Shown here: piece after piece, positions 54,171-61,756 of the stretch
How the letters are laid out: each line of letters begins with the position of its first letter
Numbering within the stretch: the stretch's first letter is position 1
Source of the DNA: Mogibacterium sp.
Lineage (GTDB): Bacteria > Bacillota > Clostridia > Peptostreptococcales > Anaerovoracaceae
NCBI GenBank assembly: GCA_017404265.1
Contig: JAFRCS010000017.1
Location: 62,001 to 126,000 of the forward strand
DNA length: 64,000 nucleotides
Direction: 5' to 3'
Translations under genes and position numbers: made by a program
The notes under the pieces: model-generated
Databases searched by the model: none
The model's input: only the letters and a program-made list of their open reading frames with translations
What the model was told of the DNA's origin: nothing

Positions 54171-56105
54171 TTACTCCTGCTTTTCCAGCATTCTCATGGA
54201 ATTCAGTATGCATATGACGGCGACGCCGACGTCGGCAAATACTGCAACCCACATATTGGCTATGCCGAGTGCTCCAAGCAGCAGGCAGGCGAACTTCACG
54301 AAGAGCGCGAATACTATATTCTGCCTGGATATCGACAGCGTCTTGCGTGCTGTCTTCATGACCGCCGGGATTTTTGCTATATCGTCATCCATGATGACCA
54401 CGTCCGCCGCTTCTATGGCAGCGTCAGATCCGAGAGAGCCCATGGCTATTCCCACGTCCGCGACTGAGAGCACCGGAGCGTCGTTTATGCCGTCGCCTAT
54501 GAACGCGAGTCTTCCCCGCTTCCTGTCGGCATCATTTCCGCCCGCCTTCTTTCTCATCGCATCCAGCAGTTCCTCTACAGCGCTTACTTTATCCTGCGGC
54601 AGAAGCTCCGCTCTGTAATCGCTTATACCGAGTTCTTTCGCTACAGCTCCGGCTACCTTCCCGGAGTCGCCTGTGAGCATAACGATATTCTTTACGCCCG
54701 CTTCCAGCATGCCGGATATGGCTTCCTTTACCCCTGCCTTAGGCATGTCGGCTACGATTATGGTGCCGATGTATTTGCCGTTCTTAGCGACGTAGCAGTT
54801 TGTACCGCTGACTTCAGTGTCGATATCAGGGATCTTTATTCCTTCCGTCTCAAGGAAACCGCGGTTTCCGACCGTTATATGATCCTCGCCGGCAGTGGCT
54901 GTGATGCCCTTGCCCGCTGCGGTCTTTACATCTTTGATCTTCGACTGTGCTATCGGATCATCGCAGGCTTCGATTATTGCGGCAGCTATAGGATGAGTGG
55001 ATCCGCTCTCGGCAGCAGCGGCAAACCTCACGATATCTTCAGCAGCATATCCCTCCGCCGCTTCAACTGCAGCCACCTTGAATCTTCCTTCGGTCAATGT
55101 TCCGGTCTTATCAGATACGACAGTATCAAGCTCGGACAAAAGTTCCAGATAGTTGGAGCCTTTTACCAGGACGCCGTTTCTGGATGCCGCGCCTATTCCT
55201 CCGAAGAATGCCAGAGGTACGGAAATGACAAGTGCGCATGGGCAGGAGATTACCAGGAAGGTGCATGCCCTGAGTACCCACTCGCCGAATTCAGCGGCAA
55301 AGCTGCCGGAGATCAGAGGCGGCAGGAACGCGAGTATCACAGCTGCTATTACCACAGTTGGAGTGTACCAGCGCGCGAATCTCGTGATGAAGTTCTCCGT
55401 GACAGACTTCCTTGAAGACGCCTCTTCCACGAGCTCAAGTATCTGGGAAACCGTGCAGTCGTCGAACTCCTTCTCAGCCCTTACTCTCAGCAGACTGTCG
55501 CCGTTGATGCAGCCGGATATCACCTGTTCGCCCACGGCTACAGGCCTTGGAAGAGATTCGCCGGTAAGCGCGGAAGTATTCACAAGTCCGCTTCCTTCTA
55601 TGACGACACCGTCCGTAGGGATCTTCTCACCCGGCTTTATGACCAGGATGTCTCCCACTTCTATATCGTCAGGATCTATCACCTCGATCGACCCGTCCTC
55701 TGCCTCGCGGTTGGCAAAGTCAGCTGCCATGCTCATCAGATCGGCTATGGAACCCCTGGACTTGCCTACGGCATAGCTCTGGAAGAACTCACCCACCTGA
55801 TAGAACAGCATTACCGCTACGGCCTCTCCGAATTCCCTGCAGCCGAATGCCCCGACCGTCGCGAGCGTCATCAGGAAGCTCTCGTCAAAGAGCTGGCGGT
55901 TCCTGATGCCTATGAGGCACTTCCGCACCACATCGTGACCGACTATGAAGTACGGCACAAGGTAGAGCAGCAGCTCCGTGACAGTGCCGCCCAAAGTATC
56001 CGGAAACAGCCCCGCGTGCTCCGAGACCATAAGTATCACGAAGAGCACAAAGGATATGCCTATCTGCTGTAATTCTTTTTTCTGTTTAGGTGTGAATCTG
56101 TCCAT
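54171..56105 (-). CDS. heavy-metal-translocating P1B-type ATPase (Zn/Cd/Pb exporter type)
   Basis: Efflux pump of 644 aa with P-type motifs: actuator TGESLPRPV, membrane metal site ISCPCALVISVP (CPC), phosphorylation site SDKTGTLTEGR, HP motif GSTHPIAAAI and GDGINDAPVLSVADVGIAMG. CPC with the C-terminal helix AVFADVGVAVICILNSMRML fits the ZntA/CadA (Zn2+, Cd2+, Pb2+) subgroup rather than copper pumps. It has no fused metal-binding domain at its N-terminus; instead a free HMA protein is encoded directly upstream (stop/start overlap). Under ArsR control, so a metal-detoxification cassette. Confidence 0.93.
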   Translation of the reverse strand: MDRFTPKQKKELQQIGISFVLFVILMVSEHAGLFPDTLGGTVTELLLYLVPYFIVGHDVVRKCLIGIRNRQLFDESFLMTLATVGAFGCREFGEAVAVMLFYQVGEFFQSYAVGKSRGSIADLMSMAADFANREAEDGSIEVIDPDDIEVGDILVIKPGEKIPTDGVVIEGSGLVNTSALTGESLPRPVAVGEQVISGCINGDSLLRVRAEKEFDDCTVSQILELVEEASSRKSVTENFITRFARWYTPTVVIAAVILAFLPPLISGSFAAEFGEWVLRACTFLVISCPCALVISVPLAFFGGIGAASRNGVLVKGSNYLELLSELDTVVSDKTGTLTEGRFKVAAVEAAEGYAAEDIVRFAAAAESGSTHPIAAAIIEACDDPIAQSKIKDVKTAAGKGITATAGEDHITVGNRGFLETEGIKIPDIDTEVSGTNCYVAKNGKYIGTIIVADMPKAGVKEAISGMLEAGVKNIVMLTGDSGKVAGAVAKELGISDYRAELLPQDKVSAVEELLDAMRKKAGGNDADRKRGRLAFIGDGINDAPVLSVADVGIAMGSLGSDAAIEAADVVIMDDDIAKIPAVMKTARKTLSISRQNIVFALFVKFACLLLGALGIANMWVAVFADVGVAVICILNSMRMLEKQE

Positions 56106-56326
56106 TATTTGAGTACTACCTGGCAGTCAGGCTCAACCTTTGCGATAACCTTTACCGCTTCTTCAACAACCTGATCGAAAACAGCATCGTCTGCTTCGAT
56201 CATCATCTTCTGCGTCATGAAACTTACGGAAGCGTCCGTGACTCCGTCAATCTTTTTGATGGCTTCTTCCATCTTAGCGGCGCAGTTTGCGCAGTCCAGG
56301 TCGATCAGTTTGAATTTCTTCTTCAT
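56105..56326 (-). CDS. stand-alone heavy-metal-associated (HMA) domain protein
   Basis: A 73-aa metallochaperone-like ferredoxin fold. The metal site is LIDLDCANCAAKMEEAIKKI, where Cys-x2-Cys sits in a DCANC motif typical of Zn/Cd/Pb-type HMA domains rather than the MxCxxC of copper chaperones. It is translationally coupled to the ATPase (shared base at 56105), so it presumably supplies the metal-binding domain missing from that pump. CopZ-like copper handling is the less likely alternative. Confidence 0.9.
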   Translation of the reverse strand: MKKKFKLIDLDCANCAAKMEEAIKKIDGVTDASVSFMTQKMMIEADDAVFDQVVEEAVKVIAKVEPDCQVVLK

Positions 56327-56346
56327 TGTTGTGCTCCTTTGCTTGA

Positions 56347-56661
56347 TTATTCTTCGATGTGTTCCTTGCCCATCGCGATTATCGTTTTTACGTGATCGTC
56401 ATCGAGCGAATAGTAAATTGCCTTGCCTGATCTGCGGCTCTTTATCAGCTTGGCCGTCTTCAGAGCTTTAAGCTGGTGAGATACCGCAGACTGATTCATT
56501 TCAATGTCCTCGCATATCTCCGTAACGTTCTTTTCTCCGTCAAAGAGATCATAGAGTATCTTTATCCGCGTCGAATCCGCAAACATCTTGAAGAGATCAG
56601 CCAGTTCAAGCAGTTCTTCTTCGCTCATGTCCTTGAGTATGTATTCTTTCTTTTTAGGCAT
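56347..56661 (-). CDS. ArsR/SmtB-family metal-sensing repressor (CzrA/CadC-like)
   Basis: Winged-helix repressor of 104 aa: LADLFKMFADSTRIKILYDL, recognition helix region EICEDIEMNQSAVSHQLKAL and SGKAIYYSLDDDHV. The C-terminal helix holds D-x-H, then H and E (DDHVKTIIAMGKEHIEE), the spacing of the alpha-5 Zn/Co site of CzrA/SmtB; the alpha-3 CxC of CadC/ArsR is absent. This predicts sensing of Zn2+ (or Co2+) and derepression of its own operon, encoding the HMA protein and the efflux ATPase. A matching operator lies in the promoter. Confidence 0.93.
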   Translation of the reverse strand: MPKKKEYILKDMSEEELLELADLFKMFADSTRIKILYDLFDGEKNVTEICEDIEMNQSAVSHQLKALKTAKLIKSRRSGKAIYYSLDDDHVKTIIAMGKEHIEE

Positions 56662-56710
56662 GCCCTTTCCTCTCTTTGGTCATGAAAAAAACATATGCGT
56701 CTACATTCAT

Positions 56711-56744
56711 ATGAATATATTAGCATATGTTCATTATAAGTCAA
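56711..56744 (-). promoter_or_regulatory. ArsR/SmtB operator and promoter of the metal-efflux operon
   Basis: A 24-bp inverted repeat (56711-56734) has arms ATGAA-n-ATAT and ATAT-n-TTCAT around 4 nt. On the minus strand it overlaps the -10 (TAATAT, 56717-56722) and the spacer behind the -35 TTGACT (56739-56744; 16-nt spacing). A repressor bound here would block RNA polymerase, as for SmtB/CzrA sites of the 12-2-12 class. Confidence 0.8.
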
Positions 56745-56769
56745 GACTTTTATTATGTTTTTTCGTTTT

Positions 56770-57876
56770 TCAGTCTTCGAATCCGTTCCAGACAGGAATG
56801 CCGGTATATACCTGCGCTTCTTCTTCGCCTCTGAGTACCCTCAGGGCTCCTGCAGCCATGGCCTCGTGCTCCACCTCTCCCGGGTAGAAATACACCGGGG
56901 CAATCCAGCCGCAGCGTTCCGTTATGTAGTCGCAGAGGTCATCGAATCTCAGCAGTCCGCCTCCGCAGACTATCGCATCGACCTTACCGGACAGTACAAC
57001 GGCCATTTCTCCTATGCTCTTGCAGATGTTGTAGAGCATGGCGTTCCATACGCGGACAGCCTTAGGGTCTCCCGCTTCGACCATTTCATGCACTTTGTCC
57101 GAGTTGGATGTTCCGAAGTGGCTCACAAAGCCCCCCGATCTTGTGCATGCGTCGCCTATCGGGATATTGCTGAATTCTCCGTCTTTTCCGAAGTATTCGA
57201 CAGCCAGCTGCGCAGGCAGCGCTCCCGTGCGTGTCGGCGTGAAAGGCCCCTCGCCCCAGGCATTGTTTGTGCCGTCTATCATGCGGCCCTTGCGGTGTGC
57301 CGATATGGACATGCCTCCGTCTATATGACAGACGATGAGATCGGCGTCCTCGTATCTCATGCCGTGCCTGCCGCAGTGCAGCCTTGCCGTGCCTTTGAGA
57401 TTCAGCACATGCAGGCTGGATCCTCTGTAAAGTCCGTCCATGCCCGTTATGCGGGCTTCATCTATGAGCTCGTCCACTTTCGGACTGTCTACCATGAACG
57501 CGCGGCAACCGTATTCGGCGGCAAGTTCTGCTGCCAGAGGTACGGCGAGGTTGGCCGGGTGGTCTACCTTGGTGACCTGATCGGATATATCTTGTAAGAG
57601 CTTATTGTTAACTTCATATGTCCCGCTGTTCACGCTGGCAGAAGCGCCTCCCCGGCCGACTATGGCGTCAGTTTTACTGAGGTCTATGCCGTTCTCAGCA
57701 AGGAAATCGAGTATCATCTGCTTTCTGTAAGCGAACTGATTGCTCACGCTGCCGAACTTTGCGAGTTCGGGCGCGTCATGGAAGACGTTCTCCTCGCATA
57801 TCTTGGTATCATCCTCGAAATATGCCAGCTTCGTGGATGTCGATCCCGGATTTATGACAAATATCCTGTAGCTCAT
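56770..57876 (-). CDS. buk: butyrate kinase (copy 2)
   Basis: Second acyl kinase in the window, 368 aa. Motifs are FVINPGSTSTKLAYFEDD, VGRGGASASVNSGTYEVN, CHIDGGMSISAHRKGRMID, GPFTPTRTGALP and RSGGFVSHFGTSNSDKV, with the C-terminal adenosine-binding CGGGLLRFDDLCDYI. It is clearly diverged from copy 1, so not a recent duplication; the two may differ in substrate (butyrate versus branched-chain acids). SD AAAGGAG precedes ATG 57876. No phosphotransbutyrylase or ketoacid oxidoreductase genes adjoin it. Confidence 0.92.
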   Translation of the reverse strand: MSYRIFVINPGSTSTKLAYFEDDTKICEENVFHDAPELAKFGSVSNQFAYRKQMILDFLAENGIDLSKTDAIVGRGGASASVNSGTYEVNNKLLQDISDQVTKVDHPANLAVPLAAELAAEYGCRAFMVDSPKVDELIDEARITGMDGLYRGSSLHVLNLKGTARLHCGRHGMRYEDADLIVCHIDGGMSISAHRKGRMIDGTNNAWGEGPFTPTRTGALPAQLAVEYFGKDGEFSNIPIGDACTRSGGFVSHFGTSNSDKVHEMVEAGDPKAVRVWNAMLYNICKSIGEMAVVLSGKVDAIVCGGGLLRFDDLCDYITERCGWIAPVYFYPGEVEHEAMAAGALRVLRGEEEAQVYTGIPVWNGFED

Positions 57877-57916
57877 TTCGCTCCTTTTTTAATACATCGA
57901 AATACACTTTTCCGGC

Positions 57917-57945
57917 TTGAAAAACGAACGCCTGTTCTGTATCAT
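57917..57945 (+). promoter_or_regulatory. promoter with LexA (SOS) box
   Basis: Plus strand: -35 TTGAAA (57917-57922), exactly 17 nt, -10 TATCAT (57940-57945). The spacer contains CGAACGCCTGTTC (57926-57938), i.e. GAAC-n4-GTTC, the core of the Gram-positive LexA site. Placement between -35 and -10 is ideal for repression. The box is also ~50 bp upstream of butyrate kinase 2 on the other strand. Confidence 0.65.
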
Positions 57946-57992
57946 ATTGGTGCCGGGATGCCATTCAGAATAACTTAGATCGTTTTTATACC

Positions 57993-58262
57993 ATGAGACA
58001 GGCAGTTGACGTACTGGCTGTCTTCGACATAGGTGCCATGTCTCCCCGTCCCATCAGGTTCAAGGTGGTAGATCATGGCATCAAGAAGACAGTCAGGATA
58101 ACGGACATCTCGAATATAGAATGGCTCGGCGCAGGCGGCATGACACGTATCGTCTACGATTGTCTTACAGTGAATGAAGGCCGCCGGATCCGGTACAAGC
58201 TCTTCTACTTCTACCACGAATGCCGCTGGGAGCTTGAGTGCTCTACAGATCGAAGATGCTGA
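57993..58262 (+). CDS. small protein of unknown function, probably SOS-regulated
   Basis: Encodes 89 aa beginning MRQAVDVLAVFDIGAMSPRP and including FKVVDHGIKKTVRIT, AGGMTRIVYDCLTV and RRIRYKLFYFYHECRWEL. The alternating beta-strand pattern (xxVxAxFD...PxxFxx...Y.C...xLxY....WxL) looks like a small all-beta domain seen in other Firmicute unknown proteins; that resemblance is from memory. A good promoter with a LexA box lies 50-75 nt upstream. The SD is poor and the ORF is open further upstream, so the start is uncertain. Its end overlaps the polC end by 20 nt, convergently. Confidence 0.65.
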   Translation: MRQAVDVLAVFDIGAMSPRPIRFKVVDHGIKKTVRITDISNIEWLGAGGMTRIVYDCLTVNEGRRIRYKLFYFYHECRWELECSTDRRC

Positions 58263-61200
58263 TCTGTGCAGACTCAGGCAGGCCGGCAAACAGTCCGTGC
58301 TTTCTGAGATCCTCTATATTCGTTCCCGTCAGCTTTGTTCTGCTCCTTACATCGTCGAGGGTACAGAACGGTTTCTCATTGTAAGCATCCGCGAGAGATT
58401 CCGCGGCTGTATCCCCTATCCCGCTTATCGCGTTGAACGGAAGCATTATCTTTCCGTCCACGACAGAGAACCTGCGGGCCTCTGCTGTCCCGAGAACAGG
58501 CTCCGCGAATACGCAGCCTCTCGACATTGCCTCATACATGACCTCGTATACAGTCAGCTGATCTTTCTGCTTGGCCGTCGCGGTATTGCCAAGCCTTTCT
58601 ATATCATCCATCCTGGCTTCAACAGCCTGGATGCCGCCTTTTATGACATCTTCATCGAAGTTATCGACCTTGGATGTGAACCAGGCCGCGTAGAATGCTT
58701 CAGGATAGTTGACCTTGAACCACGCCATCCTTATGGACATCATGACATATGCCGCCGCGTGGGCGCGCGGGAACATATACTTCAGCGTTTCGCAGGACCA
58801 GATGTACCAGTCAGGTACGCCGTGCTCCTTCATCAGAGCAAGCTGCTCCTCGCTCAGCACCCTGTTCTTACGCACTATCTCCATGATCTTGAAGGCGTCT
58901 ATGTTAGGCAGCCCCTTGCTGATCAGGAAGTTCATGATATCGTCACGGGACGAGATGACCTCGTCTATCGTAGCCGTCTTGTTTCTGAGAAGCTCCTGAG
59001 CGTTGTTGGTCCATACGTCCGTGCCGTGCGAGAATCCGGACATCTTTATGAGTTCGGAGACTGTCGTCGGCTGTATGTCGTCCAGCATGCCCCTGGTAAA
59101 GTTGGTGCCGAATTCAGGTATGGCGTAAGTGCCGTGCGTGAATCTGTAGTTCTCGTTCCTGATGTGAAGCTCGTCCAGCGAAGTGAATATGCTGAGCGTG
59201 CGCTTGTCATCAAGAGGTATGCTCATAGGGTCTACGCCCGTCATGACCTGCAGATGTCTTATGAGCTGCGGCACATCGTGTCCCAGTATATCGAGTTTCA
59301 GGAGGTTCTCATCGATCTTGTGATAATCGAAGTGCGTGGTTATTACGTCGATGTCGCGCTTGTTTGCAGGCTTCTGTATAGGGCAGAACTCGTATATCTC
59401 GTGGTCGTCAGGTACGACTATTATCCCTCCGGGATGCTGACCCGTGGTGCGCTTTACGCCCGTGCAGCCTTTTACAAGGAAGTCGACGTCATACTTGCTG
59501 ACGTTGAGGTTGTTGTCCTCCACATAGTGCTTGACATAACCGTAAGCTGTTTTGTCGGCTATGGTAGCGACCGTGCCTGCCTTGTAAACATTCTTTTCGC
59601 CGAATATCTCGCCAACATATCTGTGTGCTACAGGCTGATACTCGCCTGCGAAGTTCAGGTCTATGTCCGGCTCTTTATCGCCCTTGAATCCAAGGAAGGT
59701 CGCGAACGGAATGTTGAGGCCTTCTTTTTTCATGCGCGCGCCGCACTCCGGACATGCCTTGTCCGGCATGTCGTAGCCGACATCGTATTTGCCCGGCTCG
59801 TCCGACCATTCAAAGTGCCTGCACTCCGGGCAAATATAGTGCGGCGCCATAGGATTTACTTCCGTGATGCCGGCCATGGTCGCGGCAAACGAAGAACCTA
59901 CGGATCCTCTCGATCCTACCAGGTATCCGTCCCTGTTTGACTTCTGTACCAGCATCTGAGCCGCGATATACATGACCGCGTAGCCGTTTCCGATGATGGA
60001 GCTGAGCTCTGTCTCCAGCCTCTCCTCTATCTCAGGCGGCATAGGATCGCCGTATATCTCCTTTGCCCTGGCGTAGCAGCTCTCCCTGAGTTTTTCTTCA
60101 GCACCCTCGATCTTAGGAGGATATTTGCCCTCAGGAACCGGCCGTACCTCTTCTACCATTTCGGCTATCCTGTTTGTATTTGTGATGACTATCTCTTCAG
60201 CCCTGTCGCCCAGATACGCGAATTCCTGCATCATCTCATCAGTAGTGCGCAGATAGAGAGAGTCAGACGGAGTATCGCGGAAGCCTATACCGGCCATGAT
60301 GATGTTGCGGTATATGGATGCCTCCTGAGTCGGATAGTGCGAGTCCGTTGTGGCGACGGTCATCTTTCCTAGCCTGTCACCGCAGGCTATTATCCTGAGG
60401 TTGTTCCTGATGAGAGCTGCCTCATCCTCAGCGAGACCGTCTTCAATAAGGAAACGGTTGTTGCCCAGAGGCTGTATCTCAAGATAGTCATAGAACGACG
60501 CTATCCTGTCGAGCTCTTCATCGTCAGCTCCCCTCACTACAGCCTGATAAAGCTCTCCCGCTTCGCAGGCGGAGCCTATTATGAGGCCCTCTCTGTACTC
60601 CTGCAGAAGCGAGCGCGGTATCCTCGGCCTGTGATAGAAATAGTCGATATGCGAAGCGCTTACCAGCTTGTAGATGTTCTTCAGTCCGGTCTGGTTCTTC
60701 GCCAGGATTATTATGTGGTAAGTGCGGTTCTTCTTTATGTCGATAGTACCGTCACTGTACCTTGCGTCTTCGTCCGGATACAGATAGCCCTCAACACCGT
60801 AGATGATCTTGATGTTCCTGCCGTTCTTGGCCTGCTTTGCGGCCTCCTTGGCAGCGTCCGGGAAAGCCTGCACCACGCCGTGATCTGTGATCGCGACAGC
60901 CGGCTGACCCCAGTAGGCCGCCTTTCTGACGATATCCTTTACCTCATTGAAGCCGTCGTTATCGCTCATCTTGGTGTGGCAGTGCAGTTCTACCCTGTGC
61001 TGACCCGGATACGTGTCCTCCTTGAGCTTTTTCTCTGTCTTTCTGATCGATGAAGCCATCATCAGGTTCTCATGCTCATAGGTATCGTATTCTATGGTGC
61101 CGCAGGCTCTTATCATGTCGCCAATGGCAAGGTTTTCCTGTATCTCTTTCAGTTTCGCGTCAGAGATGAAGGACTTGATGCCGAATGTCCTGGTTTCGGA

Positions 61201-61749
61201 CGCGATCAGCATGGTGATAAGCATGCGTCCGCTCTTTATAGGCATGGAATCCATCCTGAAGACTTCCCCCTCGATGACAGGCTTGTCCTTGCTGCCTACG
61301 AAGCCGGCAAGTTCGCTGAACGGCACAGGCTCTCCCGTGAAGTCGTCTCCAAGCAGTACCAGTTCTCCGTTTTTATTGGTGAATACAGGCTGATCTTTCT
61401 TGCTCTGTCTGCGCCCCTTGCCGCTGCCGTTTCCATAAGCGTATCCGTTGGATCCTGTGTTATCGGATACCTCTGTCTTCTGAGGTATCATCACTCCGGT
61501 ATATGTATAGTTGACTCTGATCCTTTCAACGGAAGCTATCCTGGAAGCGATCCTCCTTTTCATCAGATTCTCTGTTGTTTTCGGCATCACAAAATTGAGC
61601 TTGGCGTCTATGTCAAGCGCCACGCTCGTGCCTCCGTTTGCCTTGGATACCGCGACATTGGTTATCTCTATGTCTATATCCTTGGCATCCTTGCCGCTTG
61701 CTTCCATTAGCTCGGCGGCAGTCAAAATGTCTTCAGAGATCTTTATCAT
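58243..61749 (-). CDS. polC: DNA polymerase III alpha subunit PolC, without the exonuclease insertion
   Basis: Main replicative polymerase of Firmicutes. From ATG 61749 it is 1168 aa (a TTG 10 codons earlier lies inside ispG), versus ~1430-1450 for typical PolC. A short N-terminal region and OB domain precede the PHP domain (RVELHCHTKMSDNDG, AITDHGVVQAFPDAA). Between IIYGVEGYLYPDEDA and TYHIIILAKNQTGLKN, where PolC normally carries ~190 aa of DEDDh exonuclease (FDVETTG), there are only ~20 residues. Palm and fingers are intact: LVGSRGSVGSSF, zinc CPEC...CPEC, catalytic PDIDLNFAGEYQ, VKRTTGQHPGGI. The end AQISIFDL is a beta-clamp-binding peptide. PHP metal ligands look complete, so proofreading could reside there. 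Confidence 0.95.
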   Translation of the reverse strand: MIKISEDILTAAELMEASGKDAKDIDIEITNVAVSKANGGTSVALDIDAKLNFVMPKTTENLMKRRIASRIASVERIRVNYTYTGVMIPQKTEVSDNTGSNGYAYGNGSGKGRRQSKKDQPVFTNKNGELVLLGDDFTGEPVPFSELAGFVGSKDKPVIEGEVFRMDSMPIKSGRMLITMLIASETRTFGIKSFISDAKLKEIQENLAIGDMIRACGTIEYDTYEHENLMMASSIRKTEKKLKEDTYPGQHRVELHCHTKMSDNDGFNEVKDIVRKAAYWGQPAVAITDHGVVQAFPDAAKEAAKQAKNGRNIKIIYGVEGYLYPDEDARYSDGTIDIKKNRTYHIIILAKNQTGLKNIYKLVSASHIDYFYHRPRIPRSLLQEYREGLIIGSACEAGELYQAVVRGADDEELDRIASFYDYLEIQPLGNNRFLIEDGLAEDEAALIRNNLRIIACGDRLGKMTVATTDSHYPTQEASIYRNIIMAGIGFRDTPSDSLYLRTTDEMMQEFAYLGDRAEEIVITNTNRIAEMVEEVRPVPEGKYPPKIEGAEEKLRESCYARAKEIYGDPMPPEIEERLETELSSIIGNGYAVMYIAAQMLVQKSNRDGYLVGSRGSVGSSFAATMAGITEVNPMAPHYICPECRHFEWSDEPGKYDVGYDMPDKACPECGARMKKEGLNIPFATFLGFKGDKEPDIDLNFAGEYQPVAHRYVGEIFGEKNVYKAGTVATIADKTAYGYVKHYVEDNNLNVSKYDVDFLVKGCTGVKRTTGQHPGGIIVVPDDHEIYEFCPIQKPANKRDIDVITTHFDYHKIDENLLKLDILGHDVPQLIRHLQVMTGVDPMSIPLDDKRTLSIFTSLDELHIRNENYRFTHGTYAIPEFGTNFTRGMLDDIQPTTVSELIKMSGFSHGTDVWTNNAQELLRNKTATIDEVISSRDDIMNFLISKGLPNIDAFKIMEIVRKNRVLSEEQLALMKEHGVPDWYIWSCETLKYMFPRAHAAAYVMMSIRMAWFKVNYPEAFYAAWFTSKVDNFDEDVIKGGIQAVEARMDDIERLGNTATAKQKDQLTVYEVMYEAMSRGCVFAEPVLGTAEARRFSVVDGKIMLPFNAISGIGDTAAESLADAYNEKPFCTLDDVRSRTKLTGTNIEDLRKHGLFAGLPESAQISIFDL

Positions 61750-61756
61750 TGACCGT

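Noticed and set aside
58174..59940. 588-codon open frame on the plus strand
   Set aside because: It lies antisense to the clearly real polC gene, has a translation rich in Arg/Val/Tyr/His unlike a known protein, and has no SD or promoter; it is a codon-bias shadow.
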